Origin: Gnetum montanum
Taxonomy: Eukaryota; Streptophyta; Gnetopsida; Gnetales; Gnetaceae
DNA length: 64,000 nucleotides
Reading direction: 5' to 3'
Assembly (NCBI GenBank): GCA_015680685.1
Contig: MNCI01009104.1
Coordinates: 161,924 to 225,923, forward strand
Part shown: piece by piece, positions 57,831 through 64,000 of the stretch
How the letters are laid out: every line of letters begins with the position of its first letter
How positions within the stretch are numbered: the first letter of the stretch is position 1
Made by a program: the position numbers and the translations under genes
Notes under the pieces: generated by a model
What the model was told of the DNA's origin: nothing
The model's input: the letters and a program-made list of their open reading frames with translations, nothing else
Database searches by the model: none

Positions 57831-59373
57831 TGAACAAGTTTTCTAAAAAATTTAATGTTTAAGTAATTAATTAATCAAAACTTCTTCCTTGTTTTCTTTT
57901 GTTGAGCAGTGATGTTTTCAAGTGGTCCTAATGGTCTCATGGTTGTAGGTTCGAGATGACACAATGCTATGTTAGTGGTAAAGGTATGGACTTGATGTGA
58001 AACCTAGACAAATAGACATGATGGTCATCTTAACCATAATGACAAAAGGACTTGTTGTAAACGTGGTAAAGTACCTCACATCCCAATATCTACAATTCCT
58101 TTGCATCTCATTATTCACCTCACTATTGCATGTGATTATGCACCTAATGGTTTTGTATAGTATAGTGTAGAATCCTCACTAGGGTGGTTGTGTATTGTTT
58201 GGAATAAAGGCATGACCCACAGACATCTATAAAAATGATTATGCAAGGGAATTATAAGAGTAGCCTACTTTCGAGGGACCCACTTACATAACTTTTGTTG
58301 ATCATAGCTTTGAACTAACCTCACATCTCCAAGGGCATTATAAGCAACTTCTCTAAATTTATGCATGATTTTGGGACTACTTCTCATTAATTTCTATTGA
58401 TTTTTACTACTTTTATATTGAAATTTCCTCCAAATTTAATATTTCTTGGCCATTTTGAAACCTCATATTTTCAATATTTTGATGCATTTACAATACCTTG
58501 TAAACCAAACCTTTGATTTTAGTTGTTTCAAAACTTTAGAGCTCATAGAGTTAGCCTAATTTCCTATGAGAACTAATGATGTGCTTTTTTTGAAATTTTT
58601 CTAATACCTCATTTTTGAATATTATGGTAATTAATACATAAAATAATCAAAATGACTTGAATAACTTAATGATTTTAGTTACCTCAGAGGCTTGGGAATG
58701 TTATTTCATAATCATCTTGTACCTAAATGTTAAATTTTCTCAAATTTTAAGCTAACCAAGAATTTAAAAAGGATTTAATTATCGAGGGAAAAATTTGCCA
58801 AAACTAACATGAATCCTTTGATAATTACAAACGATGTCTAAATGAATGCCTAAGATTAAAGGTCTTTTGCAAGGCAAGGAACAAAGGCCAAAAGGAGGAC
58901 ATGCTCATGGAGAAATAGTAGATATACGAATTAAAGCTTAAACATCATATATTTATTGCCTAGAAACCCATGGGTTGATGATAAGAAATTTCAGTCAATT
59001 CTTCAAAAATTTCTGCATAAAAAGAAATATGCCAACATAACAACTAGGGTTGAAAAAATTACCATCATTAGTGACAACATGAAGATTCATCATTGGTGGA
59101 TTTTTAAAAACTTCTATAATTTTGTAAACTTTGATGTTTATCTAGTCTTTTTGGCATTTTTTAATATAGTCATTTAAATAAAATTTTGTAATGTGACACT
59201 CAAGTTTTATAATGGCAATCATTCTAATTCTAGTTTTCCCACCATTTTTGTCATAGAACTTCATCCATTTTATACAACTCGGGGATAAGTTTTGGTCTTT
59301 CCACCATTTTTGTACTAGAACTTCATCCATTTTATATAACTCAAGGATGAGTTTATAATGATTCATGGGGGTA
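57831..59373. other. AT-rich spacer with a two-copy 64-bp repeat
   Basis: No gene is recognised. A phrase of about 60 bp, including TAGAACTTCATCCATTTTAT, occurs twice at about 59234-59297 and 59298-59350. Confidence 0.5.
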
Positions 59374-60250
59374 TGATGAAGCATTGTTTGTTAATTGTAT
59401 TAATCGATGCATCTTAGTTAGTGGCTACATCACATCACTACATCGTAGCTACATGGATGTAGTCTCATAAATAAATCCCCATTGATACAGCTTGAGATAC
59501 ATTAATGCATACACAATCTTCATATTTACCTATAAATATGCAAGCATCTGTCACATATTTGGTACCATTTGATTAGTAATGTAGCTAAACTCTTGCAATT
59601 TTTGTTCTATAATCTTAGCAAATAGTTAGTAAGTGCCCACAATATGAATTTGAGTCAATTTGAGTGGCATTATACTTGGACACATTCCATGAATAGCAAT
59701 AAGATCAAGATTGATGCATATCATTGCAATACTTTGACATAGAATAGGTTTACTTTCAATGTAATTTACTTTATATGTACTTAGTTATTATTTACATTTT
59801 CATGCACATTAATCAATTGGCAAAATGAGCAACCAGTTTCAAGTAAAAATAGTTATTCGCTTGGCAATCACAATAGCCTTATTACTTAGTTCACTTGGTA
59901 GCATAATGCTTGGTAATCTCAGTAGTGGGTATGTGAGTTCATAATGTGTATGACAAGCTAGGGATGAACGCTCATCATCCTTAGGCCAACCTAAAATTTA
60001 TCATCTCTTTATTAATTAGATTAAGTAAATACTTAATTTCTATATTTTCCTCTACCTTAGTCACAACTGCACAACATCAATAATCATATGCCTCACTTTG
60101 GACTAAACCATATGTGATAAATCTACGACTAGTTTAAGTGGGATGATAACAATCTAAAATCAACACTTAACTATCTAGATATCACTCTAGTCCCATTTAC
60201 GAAATTTGACCAGATTGCACATGAATTCTTGTGATCTATATGATTTGGTG
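59374..60250 (+). mobile_element. LTR-like block (solo LTR or 3' LTR)
   Basis: The purine-rich CATGGGGGTA directly precedes a TGATGAAGC start. A GATGAGTTT phrase lies just upstream, as often seen before chromovirus-type 3' LTRs, and a TATA box lies about 160 bp in (59531-59537). The right end and a target duplication were not found, so the extent is approximate. Confidence 0.35.
59531..59537 (+). promoter_or_regulatory. TATA box in LTR-like block
   Basis: ACCTATAAATATGC occurs at the spacing expected inside an LTR that starts at 59374. Confidence 0.4.
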
Positions 60251-60864
60251 TAAGGGAATCTCACTACTTATCAATGATATAAATGTTTCGTTTGCATGTA
60301 TATGTATTCAAGATGTATGTCATGTAGCTTTATTATTCCACTCACATGAAAAATCATCTGTTAGCACTTATGAAAAAGTGAGCAAAGGATGAGACATTTA
60401 ATCTATTACTTTGATATGGAGATCAAGACAAAATATGGATGATCCTATGAAGGGAGTAGGACACCAAACAATGAATATTAATAAAAAGAATTCAATGTAC
60501 ATCAGATCATTACAGAGAGAGGGTAAACAAAAGGCCTAATACTTTTAGATATATCTTTTTAGGTTTTCATCTTCACAATCAATCTTTAAAACCTTTCCCT
60601 CTAGGATAGGAAAAGGATCAAGCCTTACCCTTGTTCAGAAACACCCTCACGAGTTTTCACGTCTTACTAAAGGGCTTCTTTTACAGAGAAGGAGAAAATT
60701 CTCTCTAAAGATAAAATAATACATCGATTAGAAATATTAAGCAAATAGCAACAAAAGCTAAAACCTTCCCATCCTTAAGCCTCCAAAATAAAAGGAAATT
60801 AATTCTGTATAAATTAAATTAATTTTTAGTTTTTCACTATAAGCTTTTTTACTAAAAGATATAG
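60251..60864. other. AT-rich stretch between LTR-like block and LINE
   Basis: No gene is recognised. It may include the 3' end of the LINE on the minus strand. Confidence 0.3.
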
Positions 60865-63560
60865 CTAAAAATCAACATCTTTGAAAATATGATATTTAAC
60901 TCTTGAAAAGAGGCTATCATTATACTCTTGTTGCGAAAAAATAACTACACAATAAAGCTTCCAAATAGAGTAGAGAAAAAGGGGTTGAAGATATTTCCAA
61001 ATGAAAAAAAAAAGTAAATAAAGTAGGCAAATCATTAAGAATGACTTCATTGATGCTTGGTTGAAAGTTATTACAAATTCTAGATGTTTATTTCCAAGCA
61101 TGCTAAGCAGTAAGATACTCAAAAAAACATGAGAAAATGAGTCTTCACTTTTACAAAGAGGACATTGAGAAGAAATATTTCTCATATATTGAAGACAAGT
61201 GCCAATAGGAAGACCTTGATGATTAAGACACCATAGAAAAATATGAATTTTAGGAAAGGTAGGAGCTTTCCAAATATCTTTTATTTTCCTAATCTAGAAG
61301 TATGATGATAATTGCATTTTCTAGGCCTAATTGAATTTTTTATGAATAAAATAATTTCTTGTAATGATCTCATATGTGTCTTTGGAATTAAAATAAAAAA
61401 CAGATATGTCATCCTTGTAAAGAATATTTAAAAATCTTGATGTAAACTATTATGAACTTTAAATAAATTCTTGAGATTAAAAACTAATTTTTCAAAATTC
61501 TTTTTTGTCTTTCTATTTAAACTATAGAGGCTATAAGCTTTATTCCATGTAATCCATCTATTATGCATATGTAGACAAGAAACTACAGTGATACGAAATT
61601 TGCTTCAAGTGGTATGCAATCTATATAAATTAGTAGCCCAAGCTCCTTCATTAAGGGCAAGCCACCATACGCTAATTTACTTAAGCACAATTTTTTGAAG
61701 CTATAATATGATTGTAATCCCAATATTTACTAAACTTACACCATATTTTTCAAATTTTTTTAAGAATTAGGAAACTAGGAATAGAAATGACTTGAGGAAA
61801 AAGAAGAGAGTAAAGAAAGTTATTAGAAGACCAACTTTTATCATTTATAGGTTTTCCTTGTAAAATTCTATTTCTTAAAAGAAGCATCCAAACATCATCT
61901 CCATTGTAGCACTTTGCAATCCATTTTTCTACACTGAGAAATATCCTAGTAATAATAATTAATGAGGACAAGTCCTCCATCTTTCTTACTACTAGTGCAA
62001 TTATCCAGAGAAACTCTAGAAAAACCTTTTCAATGTTGCTTAGTTGACTAAAGAAGGTGATGTATGATACAATCAATTCTATCCTAATAGGTTTTAGAAG
62101 AACCCTAACAACTAGGGCATAAACATGAGTTGATTGAAGCATCTAATTAATAACTAAAACTTTTCAAGCAAGGGTAAGCTTCTTTTTTATTCTATAATTT
62201 TATCAACAACATATTTTCATAAAATAGTAAGATTAAGCTCAAAAGAAAAAGGTATTTCTAAAATTTTGAAGACAATCTTTTTTTCAATATTTTACAAGAC
62301 TTGAGGGTAACCCACTCATTAATATTGGCATTATAATAAATAGCAGATTTTTGTCAGTTGATATGAGAGCTAGATAACATGTAGTAATCCTTCACTCTAG
62401 CTAAAAGAGCATCGATATATTACAAATAATTGTTAATCATTAAAGAAAATCAACTTTAGAGTAAATGTTAAGTAATTACGTACCTTCATCATCAACTAAA
62501 ATTCCCTTAATGATATTCCTTTATTGATTATAATGTAGATGATGTAAAAAAAATTCTACAACAATAATAAAAAGATAGGGAACTAGAGGATAACCTTGAC
62601 AAATTGCTTGATAAATAGAAAAAGAGGAACTCGATCCAAAATTAGTATGAACTTAAGCATTAGCATTAACAAGCAGAGTATAAATAAGATGAAAAAAATA
62701 ATCACCAAATCCCAATTTATAAAGATAAGAAATGATGAAATTACATTCAATCCTATCATAAACTTTAGCATAATCTAACTTAATAAAAGCAATGTCTAAG
62801 TTAGTATCAAAAGCCCACTACATTCACTACCAAGCTTTAATAACATTATTTAAGATATGTCTACCTTTAACAAAAGTAGTTTGTGTAAGTATAATAATAT
62901 TATCTATAACCTTCTTAATTTGGTAATCCATGCATTTAGCTAAAATTTTATAAGTATTGTTAAGAAGAGTAATAGGCCTTCAATTACCAATATGTTAAAA
63001 GATCTCCATTCTTAGAAAGTAGAAATATCACACCTTTATTAATATTTTTCCCAAGAGAAACTTTTTTACTACCTTCTTGGAAAATATGAAAGAGATCATC
63101 TCTAATGATGTCCCAATGCTTGTTAAAAAATTCCATTGGAAAATTATTAGATCCTAGAAATTTACAATCTGCTAAACTAAAACTTGATACTTTGATTTCT
63201 TTGACTATAATTTCTTCTTCAAGAGTACTTTAATGTACTTTTGTTATAAGATGAAAATTATTTCTACTAGAGGCCTGGAAGGATTCTTTTCTAAAACCTT
63301 TAGAAAAAATGATTTGCTAAAAAACTATTAACATGGTCAAAATCTATAAAGATGAAATCATTTATATAAAGTAATTCCAATTTAGGTACTTGACATTTTC
63401 CTTTTAGAAATTTAAAAAAATTCCTTGCAAGGTTCATATTTAATTCTCACCAACCCATGTGACTTTTAGTGAGAGTACTTTTAGCTTCAAAACAATCCCA
63501 ACATTGTTTAGCATAATAAGCTTTAGCCAAGGAGTTTTGAGTTTCAAAATCAAAGAGATT
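60865..63560 (-). mobile_element. Decayed LINE (non-LTR retrotransposon)
   Basis: The minus strand codes for a fragmentary LINE reverse transcriptase. KLDYAKVYDRIECNF (62785-62730) matches the conserved KLDFxKAYDRVxW block, and the QGYPLVPYLF stretch (62600-62560) matches QGCPLxPYLF. A C-terminal region follows at 62142-61750. A zf-RVT-like CPLCKSEDSFSHVF block ends it (61170-61120). An upstream segment at 63480-63300 looks like the linker after the endonuclease, and no endonuclease is seen. Many stops and frameshifts are present. Order and motifs fit an L1-type plant LINE. Confidence 0.82.
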
Positions 63561-63731
63561 CTGGTCTTAAAAATGAGCATTTGATTGATAGATTCTACAA
63601 GACCGTCTTCAACTTAATGCTTACGTTTAACAAATTAATTTCCAAGCCATCTATCATAATTTCTAACTCTACAAGTTGTTCATTGCCACTAATCAATATA
63701 ACCAATGTCATGAATAGGTTTTTTGATGAGC

Positions 63732-63788
63732 CGCGATATCGCGTATGTGATATTGCATCCACCCCCATGATATTGTGTATGCAATATC
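63732..63788. repeat. Palindrome cluster (CGCGATATCGCG and inverted GATATTGCAT)
   Basis: CGCGATATCGCG at 63732-63743 is a perfect 12-bp palindrome. GATATTGCAT at 63749-63758 is inverted as ATGCAATATC at 63779-63788. The cluster lies just upstream of a TATA box. Confidence 0.85.
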
Positions 63789-63806
63789 GTGGCCCACCAC
63801 AATGTC

Positions 63807-63814
63807 TATAAATA
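63807..63814 (+). promoter_or_regulatory. TATA box at right end
   Basis: TCTATAAATAAGAGGCGG follows the palindrome cluster, suggesting a promoter or LTR that runs beyond the window. No start codon or family is recognisable downstream. Confidence 0.45.
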
Positions 63815-64000
63815 AGAGGCGGCTTTCCCTGTTTTAAACACTTAGACTTAGACCCGTAACCAAACTATAGTAGTTTTACCATTCTAGAGTTAGAATAATT
63901 TCCATGTGCCCGCAGTAGGAATCTTAAACTGAACGGATATTTATTCGAGAAAATTGTACCTAAGCACACATTTGTGGACAACAATAAAGACGAACTTTCT

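Noticed and set aside
1-64000. tRNA, rRNA or intact host protein genes
   Set aside because: None recognised on either strand. All coding signals trace to retroelements or unidentified pseudogenes.

Overview
This is a 64 kb stretch of nuclear DNA from a large, repeat-rich plant genome. The evidence is Ty3/gypsy elements of the Tat/Ogre type carrying a second, archaeal-type RNase H, a decayed LINE, long AT-rich spacers and GT-AG introns. I see no intact host gene, tRNA, rRNA or CRISPR. The degree of decay would suit a gymnosperm or another large, slowly purged genome, but the sequence does not fix the species.

Most of the window is a nest of three related giant elements. Element C is the outer host (minus orientation, about 5-7.155 kb, 25.553-26.939 kb and 44.309-52 kb). 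Element A (7156-25552, 18.4 kb, minus) sits in C with target duplication CTAGG. Element B (26940-44308, 17.4 kb, plus) sits in C with target duplication AGAGC. A and B have paired LTRs, primer-binding sites of one type (TGGCGYTARAAGGAGKG), near-identical polypurine tracts, gag, protease, RT, two RNase H domains and integrase. C has gag and protease, but no pol is visible.

The striking feature is shared by all three. Between protease and reverse transcriptase, inside what looks like an Ogre-type intron of the retroelement transcript, lies a multi-exon gene on the opposite strand (A: 14113-18969 plus; B: 32961-37315 minus; C: exon 1 at 6074, then 25801-26939 and 44309-47333 plus). Introns 2 to 4 keep position and phase wherever they can be read. 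The product has conserved blocks I cannot firmly place in a family. A degenerate minisatellite of one consensus lies just downstream of protease (A, B, C) and again just downstream of pol (A, B).

Each element is also peppered with its own short, often palindromic word: CAGCRTGA in A, GCGTAA/TTACGC in B, CATGCTGG/CCAGCATGGA in C. The words lie in the LTR, leader and antisense-gene upstream region. Element-specific words plus an extra element-encoded protein recall the VANC anti-silencing system of VANDAL DNA transposons. That link is inference.

The flanks hold a minus-strand LTR-like block (2.5-4.2 kb), a word-rich spacer (0.2-2.5 kb), a plus-strand coiled-coil pseudogene riddled with Gln-to-stop changes (53955-55411), short tandem repeats (57.5 and 59.2 kb), an LTR-like block (59.4 kb), a decayed LINE (60.9-63.6 kb, minus) and a palindrome with TATA box at the right end.
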